From positions 124,001 through 188,000 of the forward strand of contig JAGYIY010000003.1 in the NCBI GenBank assembly GCA_018402485.1: a stretch of DNA of 64,000 nucleotides. Reading direction: 5' to 3'. The translations under genes and the position numbers were made by a program. A model generated the notes under the pieces. The model was given only the letters and a program-made list of their open reading frames with translations, ran no database searches and was not told the origin of the DNA. Within the stretch, counting starts at the first letter, position 1. Each line of letters opens with the position of its first letter. Below are positions 9,572-17,445 of the stretch, piece after piece. The DNA comes from Roseivirga sp. (GTDB lineage Bacteria; Bacteroidota; Bacteroidia; Cytophagales; Cyclobacteriaceae).

Positions 9572-9907
9572 ATGCAAAATCTTAGAAATCGTGTACAGTT
9601 AATCGGGAGATTGGGTCAAGACCCGGAAATGAAAACCTTTGACAATGGTAAAAAGAAAGTTACTTTTTCCATCGCTACGTCTGAATCTTATCGTAATTCA
9701 GAAGGAGAGAAGATTGAGAGTACGGAATGGCACAATATTGTGGCCTGGGGTAAAGTGGCTGAAATAGCAGCGGAATACTTGAAAAAAGGGGGGGAAGTAG
9801 CTGTTGAAGGAAAGCTTACCCATAGGGTTTATGAACCGAAGGAAGGTGAAAAAAAGTATTTCACAGAGGTAAATATTCATGAACTGTTGATGCTAGGAGG
9901 GAAGTAG
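9572..9907 (+). CDS. ssb: Single-stranded DNA-binding protein
   Basis: OB-fold protein of 111 residues that coats single-stranded DNA in replication and repair. It opens with MQNLRNRVQLIGRLGQDPEM, the standard SSB N-terminus, followed by typical core motifs (SIATSESYRN, WHNIVAWGKVAEIAAEYLKKG, VEGKL). It lacks the long Gly/Pro-rich tail and the acidic DDxxPF tip seen in the main replicative SSB of many bacteria, and ends HELLMLGGK. This may therefore be a short accessory SSB. An upstream in-frame ATG at 9530 would add 14 residues unlike SSBs, so 9572 is preferred. Followed by a strong terminator. Confidence 0.93.
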   Translation: MQNLRNRVQLIGRLGQDPEMKTFDNGKKKVTFSIATSESYRNSEGEKIESTEWHNIVAWGKVAEIAAEYLKKGGEVAVEGKLTHRVYEPKEGEKKYFTEVNIHELLMLGGK

Positions 9908-9926
9908 ATTTTATCCTTTCTATCTT

Positions 9927-9960
9927 AAAAAGCCAACTAGAAAAATCTGGTTGGCTTTTT
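9927..9960. terminator. Bidirectional rho-independent terminator between ssb and aquaporin
   Basis: AAAAAGCCAAC (9927-9937) pairs perfectly with GTTGGCTTTTT (9950-9960). Four further pairs (one wobble) close an AAAA loop. T-runs flank it on both strands, so it can end ssb on the plus strand and the aquaporin gene on the minus strand. Confidence 0.88.
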
Positions 9961-9988
9961 TTGTGTCTTTTTAATAAAAAACAAAGGG

Positions 9989-10786
9989 TTAGGCAGGCTT
10001 TCTAAGTTCTTCGAAAACTGCATAAAAGATTCCTAAACCAAACAAGATGAGGGCCACAATTCCCAAGGAGTTGGTGGAACCTTCAAAAAGTAGGTTATAT
10101 AAACTAGCTCCCGCTGCCCCACCAATGATGGGTCCGATAATGGGAATCCAAGCATAGTTCCACTGCGAACTACCTTTGCCTTTGATAGGAAGTAAAAAGT
10201 GTGCTATTCGAGGTCCTAGATCACGTGCGGGATTAATGGCAAACCCGGTGGTTCCTCCTTGTGCCATACCTATGACCGTAATCAAGGCGCCCACTACCAA
10301 AGGATTTAGGCCTTCTGAAAACTCGTTGGCACCAATGGTTAAGAGACCCATGATTAGAATCATCGTTCCAAGCATTTCACTCAATAAGTTGGCGCTTTTA
10401 CGATTAATGGCTCCCGATGTACTGAATACAGCCAGTTTAGCGGCTGCATCATCTGTTTTGCCCCAGTGCGGTAAATATTGTAGCCAACACAACACGGCTC
10501 CTGTAAAAGCGCCTAATATTTGCGCAATAATGTATCCTGGAAGCAAGGTAATGTCCATTTCGCCTGTTAGGGCCAGAGAAGTAGAAACCGCCGGATTGAT
10601 ATGGGCACCGCTAATTTGACCTGCAGCATAAATACCAAAACTGACGGCCAAACCCCAACCGATACAAACAACGATCCAACCACCTCCTTTGGAATATGAA
10701 TGCTTTAGGTTTAAACCTGCGACTATGCCGTTGCCAAAAAATAATAACAAGGCGGTTCCTATGAATTCTGCAAGGTAAACTGACAT
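9989..10786 (-). CDS. Aquaporin / glycerol facilitator (MIP family)
   Basis: Membrane channel of 265 residues with six transmembrane segments and two half-helices. Both NPA boxes are present: GAHINPAVS in the first half and GFAINPARDLGPR in the second. The Asp directly after NPAR in the second box is characteristic of aquaglyceroporins such as GlpF (NPARDFGPK), so glycerol or a similar small solute is likelier than water alone. No glycerol kinase is nearby. An in-frame ATG at 10840 exists but lies against the 3' end of the SRP RNA gene. The start at 10786 (MSVYLAEFIGTALL) matches the usual N-terminus. Confidence 0.92.
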   Translation of the reverse strand: MSVYLAEFIGTALLLFFGNGIVAGLNLKHSYSKGGGWIVVCIGWGLAVSFGIYAAGQISGAHINPAVSTSLALTGEMDITLLPGYIIAQILGAFTGAVLCWLQYLPHWGKTDDAAAKLAVFSTSGAINRKSANLLSEMLGTMILIMGLLTIGANEFSEGLNPLVVGALITVIGMAQGGTTGFAINPARDLGPRIAHFLLPIKGKGSSQWNYAWIPIIGPIIGGAAGASLYNLLFEGSTNSLGIVALILFGLGIFYAVFEELRKPA

Positions 10787-10842
10787 GTGGAATAAATTTA
10801 CCGTGATGATACGATAAAAGAGGGGAATAAAAAAAGGCATCA

Positions 10843-10925
10843 GGATGTCGCACCGCTACAACCGCCTACCCTTGCTCTGTTCCCAGCCTGGGGGAGTTCA
10901 GCAGGAGCTGGTCGCATCCCTCTGC
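10843..10925 (-). ncRNA. ffs: Signal recognition particle RNA (4.5S-type, small bacterial SRP RNA)
   Basis: Read on the minus strand, the apical domain IV is textbook: CAGG (10890-10887), CUG (10886-10884), tetraloop GGAA (10883-10880), CAG (10879-10877), AGCA (10876-10873). The CAGG/AGCA symmetric loop is the site bound by the Ffh M domain. The outer helix closes with GGATG (10919-10915) pairing to CATCC (10847-10843), extended by CG and ACC/GGT pairs. A -7 element lies just upstream, and a run of six T (10836-10831 on the minus strand) follows the 3' end as a terminator. Ends are approximate to a few bases. It sits directly upstream of the aquaporin gene on the same strand. I recognised it from motif and structure, without a covariance-model search. 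Confidence 0.88.
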
Positions 10926-10932
10926 CGGAGGG

Positions 10933-10940
10933 CAAAGATA
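10933..10940 (-). promoter_or_regulatory. Putative -7 element for the SRP RNA gene
   Basis: TATCTTTG on the minus strand is an exact TAnnTTTG match. It would place the transcript start around 10928, within a short CCCTC/GAGGG hairpin preceding the main SRP RNA helix. Confidence 0.6.
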
Positions 10941-10999
10941 ATGAATTAATCATCAAAAAGAGAAAGTGATTAAATAATAATGAAACAAGAAGGCTTCAA

Positions 11000-11251
11000 T
11001 CATTTTCGCTCGAAAAACTCCTTTTTGAGATAGAGGTTAAACTCTAGCGGGCTACTTTGCTGAAATTCATCCACTTTCAGGTCGTCAGCTATGTCTTCAT
11101 CATACTGGAGGTCGGTTTTTTCGACCTTTCCATCGGGGTGAATGATGAGTTCTGTTCCGCTGAAATCGATAGGATTCACAGCCACCAATACCTGATAATC
11201 ATCAAATACACGTTTATAGTAATTGTAAACAATAGCATCTTTTTTACCCAT
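11000..11251 (-). CDS. Small conserved protein, unknown function (83 aa)
   Basis: An 83-residue soluble protein that I do not recognise as a characterised family. It has alternating charged and aromatic residues (DAIVYNYYKRVFDDYQVLVAV), a probable beta-rich middle with HPDGK, and a Lys/Arg-rich end. No signal peptide or membrane segment. Its ATG shares one base with the stop of the PAP2 gene (sequence TAATG), indicating translational coupling and an operon hemF - PAP2 - this gene. That arrangement is the main evidence that it is real. Confidence 0.75.
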   Translation of the reverse strand: MGKKDAIVYNYYKRVFDDYQVLVAVNPIDFSGTELIIHPDGKVEKTDLQYDEDIADDLKVDEFQQSSPLEFNLYLKKEFFERK

Positions 11252-11814
11252 TACTTACTTGTTTTTCTTTGTAACCATTTAACCAATTCATAGGCAATTT
11301 GCCCTGCTAACCATCCAATGCCAGCTCCTGCCAGTACATCACCTAAAAAGTGTACACCTAGATAAATTCGACTATAAGACACTATGGCTGCCCAAAAGAA
11401 CAAAATGTACATTTTTTTGAAATGCAATCTTAACATGAAAAAGCAAAAAGAGGCTACTGCAAAAGCGTTAGATGCATGACTGGAGGCAAAACCATATTTA
11501 CCACCACAACCTTTGAGTAAATGTATGTCGCCCGACAAAACAGGATCGTGGCATGGCCGCAATCGTGCAACCCAAGGTTTTAAAATACCTGAAGCCATTT
11601 GATCACTAAAAAGAATCAAGATGACACCGCCCAAAATAATTTGCCAAAGTTTAAAGGGACTGTAGCGCACCATGGCGTAGAGCAGAACGGCATAAAGAGG
11701 TATCCAAATGAATTTGTTACTGATCCATGGCATTAAAAAATCAAAAAATGAATTGTGAGTGCCATTTATCCAGCGAAACAATTCATAATCCCATGCTTTC
11801 ATTTGTTCAATCAT
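11251..11814 (-). CDS. PAP2-superfamily membrane phosphatase
   Basis: Integral membrane phosphatase of 187 residues, probably acting on undecaprenyl diphosphate, phosphatidylglycerophosphate or another lipid phosphate. All three PAP2 motifs are present: KPWVARLRP (K-x6-RP), SSHASN (a variant of PSGH, with Ser for Gly before His) and SRIYLGVHFLGD (SR-x5-H-x3-D). About five or six hydrophobic helices surround them. The ATG overlaps the hemF stop as ATGA, and the stop overlaps the next start by one base, so the three genes are a tight operon. Substrate is not assignable. Confidence 0.9.
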   Translation of the reverse strand: MIEQMKAWDYELFRWINGTHNSFFDFLMPWISNKFIWIPLYAVLLYAMVRYSPFKLWQIILGGVILILFSDQMASGILKPWVARLRPCHDPVLSGDIHLLKGCGGKYGFASSHASNAFAVASFCFFMLRLHFKKMYILFFWAAIVSYSRIYLGVHFLGDVLAGAGIGWLAGQIAYELVKWLQRKTSK

Positions 11815-12713
11815 TTGGACCAGTTTATACCTTTTTGTAAAAGCGTAAGGGTTTCAGCTTCTTTTGATCCTTTCTTTGGGGTATAATCATACTCCCAACC
11901 GGCTTCAGAAGGTAAGCTCATTAGTATAGATTCAGTACGCCCTTCTGTTTCAAGGCCAAATTTTGTACCTCGATCTAATACTAAATTAAACTCAACATAA
12001 CGACCACGTCTTAATTTTTGCCAAAATTTTTCTTTGCTCCCAAAAGGGTTTTTGGCATTAACTTTCATCAAGTGGGTATAAATAGGGGCAAAGCTCAAAC
12101 CGACATCTTTCACAAAATCGAAAATATCTCTTTTCGATTTTTGATCATCTTCTGATAAATGATCAAAAAAGATTCCTCCAATGCCTCGGGTTTCTTGCCT
12201 ATGTGCGATGTAAAAATATTCATCTGCCCAATTTTTATATTCTTGGTAATAATTCGAGTCATGCTTATCGCAAACTGCTTTGAGCTTTTGATGAAAAAAG
12301 CGGGCATCTTCCTGAACTACATAATGAGGGGTCAGATCAATACCACCACCAAACCAATAGGTGCCGGTAGACATCTCAAAATACCTGATATTCATGTGAA
12401 TAATAGGAACCCAAGGATTTCCTGGGTGTAAAACGATGGATACGCCTGTAGCGAAAAAGTCTCCTTCAGTTAGGCCAAAGGATTTTAAAATCTGATCTGG
12501 AGTTCGGCCGTATACCTCGGAGAAGTTGACACCTCCTTTTTCAATGATATTGCCATGGCGTAATACACGACTACGTCCACCTCCACCCCCTGGTCTTTGC
12601 CAAAAGTCTTGCTGAAAACTCCCTAAGCCATCGCATTGCTCGATTTCTTTACAGATATGGTCTTGAATATTTTTGAAGACACCTGTAATTTCTTTTTTAT
12701 CGACTTGAGTCAT
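11811..12713 (-). CDS. hemF: Oxygen-dependent coproporphyrinogen III oxidase
   Basis: Cytoplasmic enzyme of 300 residues that converts coproporphyrinogen III to protoporphyrinogen IX using O2, in haem biosynthesis. Family hallmarks are visible: QRPGGGGGRSRVLRHG near the N-terminus, VIHMNIRYFE, WFGGGIDLTPHY with the conserved His/Asp region, RRGRYVEFNLVLDRGTKFGL, and the C-terminal ESILMSLP. Length is normal. Codons upstream to 12791 are open but non-homologous, so I place the start at the ATG at 12713. The enzyme implies aerobic haem synthesis. First gene of an operon with the PAP2 gene. Confidence 0.96.
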   Translation of the reverse strand: MTQVDKKEITGVFKNIQDHICKEIEQCDGLGSFQQDFWQRPGGGGGRSRVLRHGNIIEKGGVNFSEVYGRTPDQILKSFGLTEGDFFATGVSIVLHPGNPWVPIIHMNIRYFEMSTGTYWFGGGIDLTPHYVVQEDARFFHQKLKAVCDKHDSNYYQEYKNWADEYFYIAHRQETRGIGGIFFDHLSEDDQKSKRDIFDFVKDVGLSFAPIYTHLMKVNAKNPFGSKEKFWQKLRRGRYVEFNLVLDRGTKFGLETEGRTESILMSLPSEAGWEYDYTPKKGSKEAETLTLLQKGINWSK

Positions 12714-12717
12714 ATCG

Positions 12718-12725
12718 CAAAAATA
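12718..12725 (-). promoter_or_regulatory. Putative -7 element abutting the hemF start codon
   Basis: TATTTTTG on the minus strand matches TAnnTTTG and ends four bases before the ATG. If transcription starts 5 bases after the last G, the first transcribed base is the A of the ATG, so the mRNA would be leaderless. Confidence 0.45.
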
Positions 12726-12881
12726 GTTTAATCCTATGATTCTAAAACATATGTACCACATTTCGCAACGGAGGAACATTTGTCTTAACATTGCGTTGAT
12801 GATTTTAACTTACCCATTAAGAGGTTTTACTCTTTTGGGACAGAAAAAATGGCTATTTTTATCCTTCAATTAGAATACGCT

Positions 12882-14978
12882 ATGGAAGTGACGACGGAAA
12901 AAGGCAAAACATCAAATCAATCAACCGTACCCTTAAATATTTTACGTAAAGCCTATCAATTTATGCACACCGCCATGCAAATGGCTACCCTATACGATGA
13001 AAACAAAGCGGTTTGTAGTAAATACGTGCATAGTACTTCTAGAGGCCATGAGGCCATACAATTGGCAGCCTCTATGCAACTCAAAGCATATGATTTTGCT
13101 GCACCTTACTATCGAGATGATTCTATTCTTTTAGGCATAGGCTTAACACCCTATGAACTTATGCTTCAGTTATTAGGTAAAAAAGACGATCCATTTTCTG
13201 GAGGTCGTACCTATTATGGTCACCCTTCTTTGCGTAGAAAAGGTTTTCCTACCATTCCACATCAAAGTTCTGCCACGGGTATGCAAGCCATTCCTGCCAC
13301 CGGCATGGCACATGCTTTAAATTATTTGGAAGCTCAGAATTTAGCAGACAGCAATAATAGACCTTTGGTGCTTTGTTCTTTAGGTGATGGCTCTGTTACA
13401 GAAGGTGAGGTTTCTGAGGCTTTTCAAATGGCTGTTTTACATCAACTCCCCATTGTTTATTTGATTCAGGATAATGACTGGGGGATAAGTGCTACTGGCA
13501 AGGAAATGCGTGCAATGGATGCTTATGAGTTTGCTGCCGGATTCAAAGGAATGGAAAGAATGCGTATAGATGGTTCTGATTTTGTTTTGGCATATGAGGG
13601 CATCAAGAAGGCTTATTCCTATGTGAGGAGCCGTAAAGGGCCAATATTGGTTCACGCCAAAACACCTTTGTTGGGGCATCATACCTCGGGAGTTAGGAAG
13701 GAGTGGTACCGCGAAGATTTTGATTTAGAAGATCACCAAAAAGACGATCCGATTCCAAAGCTTAGAAAGGTACTAAAAAGCCGAGGGCTAAAGGAAAAGG
13801 ATTTGGTGGAAATGGAGGATAAAGCGAGAGCCTTCGTACAGTCTGAATATGCTAGGGCCCTGAATGCAGACGATCCTGCCCCTGAAACAGTTGAGGAGCA
13901 TGAGTTTGCTCCTACACCCATTCAAGAAGAAAAAGGAGAAAGAAAACCACGCGGGGCGGAGAAGGTTGTTATGGTAGATGCCGCCTTACATGCTGTAGAT
14001 GACATTCTGAAACTTCATCCTGAAGCTTTGTTTTATGGCCAAGATGTTGGTGGTACTTTAGGAGGGGTTTTCCGAGAAGCTGCCACCTTAGCTCAAAAAT
14101 ACGGTGATGGTCGTGTTTTCAATACACCCATTCAGGAGGCTTATATTGTAGGATCTACGGCAGGAATGTCTGCTGTTGGTGCTAAGCCTATTGTTGAAAT
14201 TCAATTTGCGGATTACATTTGGCCTGGTATCAATCAATTGGTAGAAGAATTGTCTAAGAGTTGTTACCTAAGCCGAGGACAGTTCCCTATTCAATCATTG
14301 ATTCGTGTACCTATTGGTGCATATGGTGGGGGTGGACCCTATCATTCTGGAAGCATAGAATCTACTCTTTTGAATATCAGAGGTATCAAGGTGGTTTACC
14401 CATCTAACGCTGCCGATATGAAAGGATTGTTGAAGGCTGCTTTTCATGATCCTAACCCGGTAGTAATGCTAGAGCACAAAGGGCTTTATTGGTCGAAAGT
14501 TCCTGGTACTGGCGATGCCAAAACCTTCGAGCCAGATGATGAATACATTATTCCGCTGGGTAAAGCCAGGGTAGCTCTTTCTGCTAGTGAAGAGGCGGTA
14601 GATTCGGGGACTTCTTGCTTCGTTATTTCTTATGGAATGGGTATCTACTGGGCCAAAGAAGCCGCTAAATTCTTCGAGGGACAAGTGGAGATTTTGGATT
14701 TACGAACGTTGAACCCATTAGACTGGGAAGCAGTTGAAGCGGGCGTGAGAAAGCACAATAAGGTGATGGTACTGACAGAGGAGCCCTTGATGAATTCTTT
14801 TGCCGAATCCTTGGCGGGCAGAATTGGGCAAGCCTGTTTCGAAGTTTTAGATGCACCGGTAATGACCCTTGGTGCCAAGAATTTACCGGCTATTGCCTTA
14901 AATGTAGATTTAGAAAAAGAGATGTTGCCCAATGCTGAAAAAGTAACACGTCAGTTGGGAATATTATTAAATTATTAG
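12882..14978 (+). CDS. 2-oxoacid dehydrogenase E1 component, fused alpha and beta subunits
   Basis: Thiamine-diphosphate enzyme of 698 residues in which E1 alpha (about 1-345) and E1 beta (about 365-698) are one chain. The alpha half has the TPP motif GDGSVTEGE near residue 168, ending with the conserved Asn about 28 residues later (QDNDWGISA). The beta half begins VVMVDAALHAVDDIL and includes FNTPIQEAYIVGSTAG and the C-terminal transketolase domain (VISYGMG...VLDLRTLNPLDWE). It most resembles branched-chain 2-oxoacid or pyruvate dehydrogenase E1 of Bacteroidota. No E2 or E3 is in the window. An ATG at 12849 would add 11 residues. The stop overlaps the convergent TamL stop by 4 bases. Confidence 0.92.
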   Translation: MEVTTEKGKTSNQSTVPLNILRKAYQFMHTAMQMATLYDENKAVCSKYVHSTSRGHEAIQLAASMQLKAYDFAAPYYRDDSILLGIGLTPYELMLQLLGKKDDPFSGGRTYYGHPSLRRKGFPTIPHQSSATGMQAIPATGMAHALNYLEAQNLADSNNRPLVLCSLGDGSVTEGEVSEAFQMAVLHQLPIVYLIQDNDWGISATGKEMRAMDAYEFAAGFKGMERMRIDGSDFVLAYEGIKKAYSYVRSRKGPILVHAKTPLLGHHTSGVRKEWYREDFDLEDHQKDDPIPKLRKVLKSRGLKEKDLVEMEDKARAFVQSEYARALNADDPAPETVEEHEFAPTPIQEEKGERKPRGAEKVVMVDAALHAVDDILKLHPEALFYGQDVGGTLGGVFREAATLAQKYGDGRVFNTPIQEAYIVGSTAGMSAVGAKPIVEIQFADYIWPGINQLVEELSKSCYLSRGQFPIQSLIRVPIGAYGGGGPYHSGSIESTLLNIRGIKVVYPSNAADMKGLLKAAFHDPNPVVMLEHKGLYWSKVPGTGDAKTFEPDDEYIIPLGKARVALSASEEAVDSGTSCFVISYGMGIYWAKEAAKFFEGQVEILDLRTLNPLDWEAVEAGVRKHNKVMVLTEEPLMNSFAESLAGRIGQACFEVLDAPVMTLGAKNLPAIALNVDLEKEMLPNAEKVTRQLGILLNY

Positions 14979-17431
14979 AAAGGATACCCCACACCAATGT
15001 TCCACACCGTTTGCCCTCTGCGGGTAAACGGCATAAGCCACCGTTTGCCTTCAGGAAAACGAGGATCTTTTATTTTATGACCTATATCGAGGCGGAAGAC
15101 TAAAAAATCGAAGTCAAAGCGTAGGCCAAAACCTGCGCCAATGGCTATTTCTTTATAGAAGCTATCTATTTCAAATTTACCTCCTTCAGAAACTCGAACA
15201 ATTTCGGCATCTTCAGGAGCGGTAAACTCTTTGATACGCCACACATTACCAGCGTCAAGAAAAAAGGCATAGTCTAAAAACCCTGTGATGTTATCTCGCC
15301 ACTCCAAATTGAATTCGAGTAAGATTTCCCCGGGTTGCTCAAACCGAAAACTTTGACGTCCAGTTCGATTGGGTACCAACTCTCCATTGTCATCCACTAC
15401 ATTTTGACCGTTCTCATCAAGCAAGTAGGGGAAGGAGGAGCCCGGCCCCAGCCTTCGTGGATTCCAAGCACGGTTGCTATTACTACCACCAGCGAAAAAG
15501 AATTTTTCGTAAGGAAGGGCATCATTGTCTCCGTAAGGAAGTGCATAACCAAAGTTGGCTCGGAATACCATAGAGCGATTATCAGATACGGGAATATTTC
15601 TTCTAAAATCAACTTGGAATTTCAAGAATTTATAAAATTCCAATTCATTGTTCCTAAGCAGTCCCGTTCCTACAATGTTTTGAATGAACCCACCGCTTTC
15701 GCCAAAGACACTGAGGTAGTTGGTACTGAATGTTTTTGCTCCATAATTATTGTTGAATGTTGCTGTAAAAGATGTGCTGGATACAAAAGAAGGCAGAAAG
15801 GCTAAGGCCAAGGTATTGCCTTGTTGAGCCAAGTTGTCTAATTGTTCTGCAAAAATATCGCTTATACGATCTGTATCGATTAGGTTGATCTCCGATAAAT
15901 TAAATTTAAAGTTTCTTGTACCTGCTGTATTTTGCCATGTATAGCCAAACGAACCGTTTAGGATGCTCCGGATGTATTCTGGGCGGTTGGTAAATGAAAA
16001 GCCCATTGAGAGTCTACTTTTAGCATTAAATGCTTTCCGGTTCAGTGGACGTGCATTGAAAGGAAGCATGAAACGCGGGAATGTAAGCGATAAATTGGCA
16101 CCATATTGTAAACTCCTGAACAAGCTATTTTGGTCGGTAGCCGCGGCCACATCTTCTATCCCCACAAAACCGTTTAATTCCATGATTTCTGAACCCTGAA
16201 AGGTATTTCTGTTTTTCAATGATACATTGTAAAAAGGCCCTGGCACTCCTCCTTGGGTTACATTTAACCCTACTTCCTGTGTAAGCTGAAATTTCTGTAA
16301 TGGCGAAGTATAAATATTGGCTACAAATTGGTCTTCAACCAAGGTGGTGTCAAAGTTGATATTTACAAAACGAAACATGTCCATGTTGAGCAGTTGCTTT
16401 TGGGTATTGATCACATCATCAACAGAATAAACATCGTGCGGAGAAATTTTTAGGCGTGAGTCTATGACTTTGGAAGAGTAGAGGGTGTTTCCGAAATTAT
16501 AAGATACACCTTCAAACCCTTGGTTGAGTTGTACGTCTGTGTTTCCATTGGTATTGATGATGATTGAATCTATCTCATAAGATTTGTGAACGTTCCTTTC
16601 AGCTGGTTTATTGACAATCATTTTGACCCAAAGATCTTCCTGATCAGGAGCAAATTCGATTTGATATTCTATGAACTGCTTGTTGAAAGCATAGAAGCCA
16701 TTATTTTTTAAAAGCAATTCCAGTCGATCTCTTTCTTGTATGAGTAAATCCTCATTATACGTATCGCCTTTTTGTACAAGTGCCTCTTCCTGATGCGCTT
16801 GTATGAGTTGTCTGAGCACGGGATCACCCGTTAAAACAGCCAAACTGTCTATGTAAGACTGCGCACCTTCCTTGATGATGAATTTCTGAGATACTTTTTT
16901 CTTTTTTACTTCTGTTGAGATTTTTATTTCTGCTTGTCTAAAGCCTCTGCTTTTTAAATAATTCGTCATACGTCGAGCTGATGTGGCTATGGCCATACTG
17001 TCGTACCTGGCCAAAGGTGTACCGGTTCTCATTCTTAAATTCCCTTGTCGCAACTTTTTATCAAAGCGATTGATTTTACGTTCACGCCTGGAACTTAAGT
17101 TCTTTGTGCTTTTACCTTTGCTTTCTTTCTTCTCAATTTCAGCGTTTACTTTTTCTATAAAGGCTTCTTTGTCAGAAAGTATTTCGGCGCTATCGTAATT
17201 ATTTTTCCCGGTTTCGTAAACCATGGCACCTACAGCACCCAAGAAAGGCACTCTGATATTGGGATTGAGCGTGATGCGACTGGCCAATTCATCTTTTTCC
17301 GCTTTTTCTACACCCTCTATGCTTTGTTTATAAAGTAATTTTTCTTCATTTTGAAGGTACTTTACTCCCGTGCAAGAAGAACCTAACATTAAGATGATAA
17401 GCCAAAAAGATAATAGCTTGCCCTGCTTCAC
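14975..17431 (-). CDS. TamA/BamA-like outer-membrane lipoprotein (TamL type)
   Basis: Outer-membrane protein of 818 residues in the Omp85 superfamily. It begins with a lipoprotein signal (hydrophobic stretch, then LGSSC with the lipobox Cys at residue 20), the mark of the Bacteroidota TamA variant called TamL. POTRA-like domains occupy about 170-400, and a 16-strand barrel the rest, with a C-terminal aromatic end (NIGVGYPF). In the TAM system it pairs with TamB for outer-membrane protein or lipid delivery, but no tamB is seen here. The start codon is GTG, only 14 bases from the divergent trmH-type ATG. Convergent 3' overlap with the E1 gene. Confidence 0.88.
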   Translation of the reverse strand: MKQGKLLSFWLIILMLGSSCTGVKYLQNEEKLLYKQSIEGVEKAEKDELASRITLNPNIRVPFLGAVGAMVYETGKNNYDSAEILSDKEAFIEKVNAEIEKKESKGKSTKNLSSRRERKINRFDKKLRQGNLRMRTGTPLARYDSMAIATSARRMTNYLKSRGFRQAEIKISTEVKKKKVSQKFIIKEGAQSYIDSLAVLTGDPVLRQLIQAHQEEALVQKGDTYNEDLLIQERDRLELLLKNNGFYAFNKQFIEYQIEFAPDQEDLWVKMIVNKPAERNVHKSYEIDSIIINTNGNTDVQLNQGFEGVSYNFGNTLYSSKVIDSRLKISPHDVYSVDDVINTQKQLLNMDMFRFVNINFDTTLVEDQFVANIYTSPLQKFQLTQEVGLNVTQGGVPGPFYNVSLKNRNTFQGSEIMELNGFVGIEDVAAATDQNSLFRSLQYGANLSLTFPRFMLPFNARPLNRKAFNAKSRLSMGFSFTNRPEYIRSILNGSFGYTWQNTAGTRNFKFNLSEINLIDTDRISDIFAEQLDNLAQQGNTLALAFLPSFVSSTSFTATFNNNYGAKTFSTNYLSVFGESGGFIQNIVGTGLLRNNELEFYKFLKFQVDFRRNIPVSDNRSMVFRANFGYALPYGDNDALPYEKFFFAGGSNSNRAWNPRRLGPGSSFPYLLDENGQNVVDDNGELVPNRTGRQSFRFEQPGEILLEFNLEWRDNITGFLDYAFFLDAGNVWRIKEFTAPEDAEIVRVSEGGKFEIDSFYKEIAIGAGFGLRFDFDFLVFRLDIGHKIKDPRFPEGKRWLMPFTRRGQTVWNIGVGYPF

Positions 17432-17445
17432 AAAAATACGGTCAT

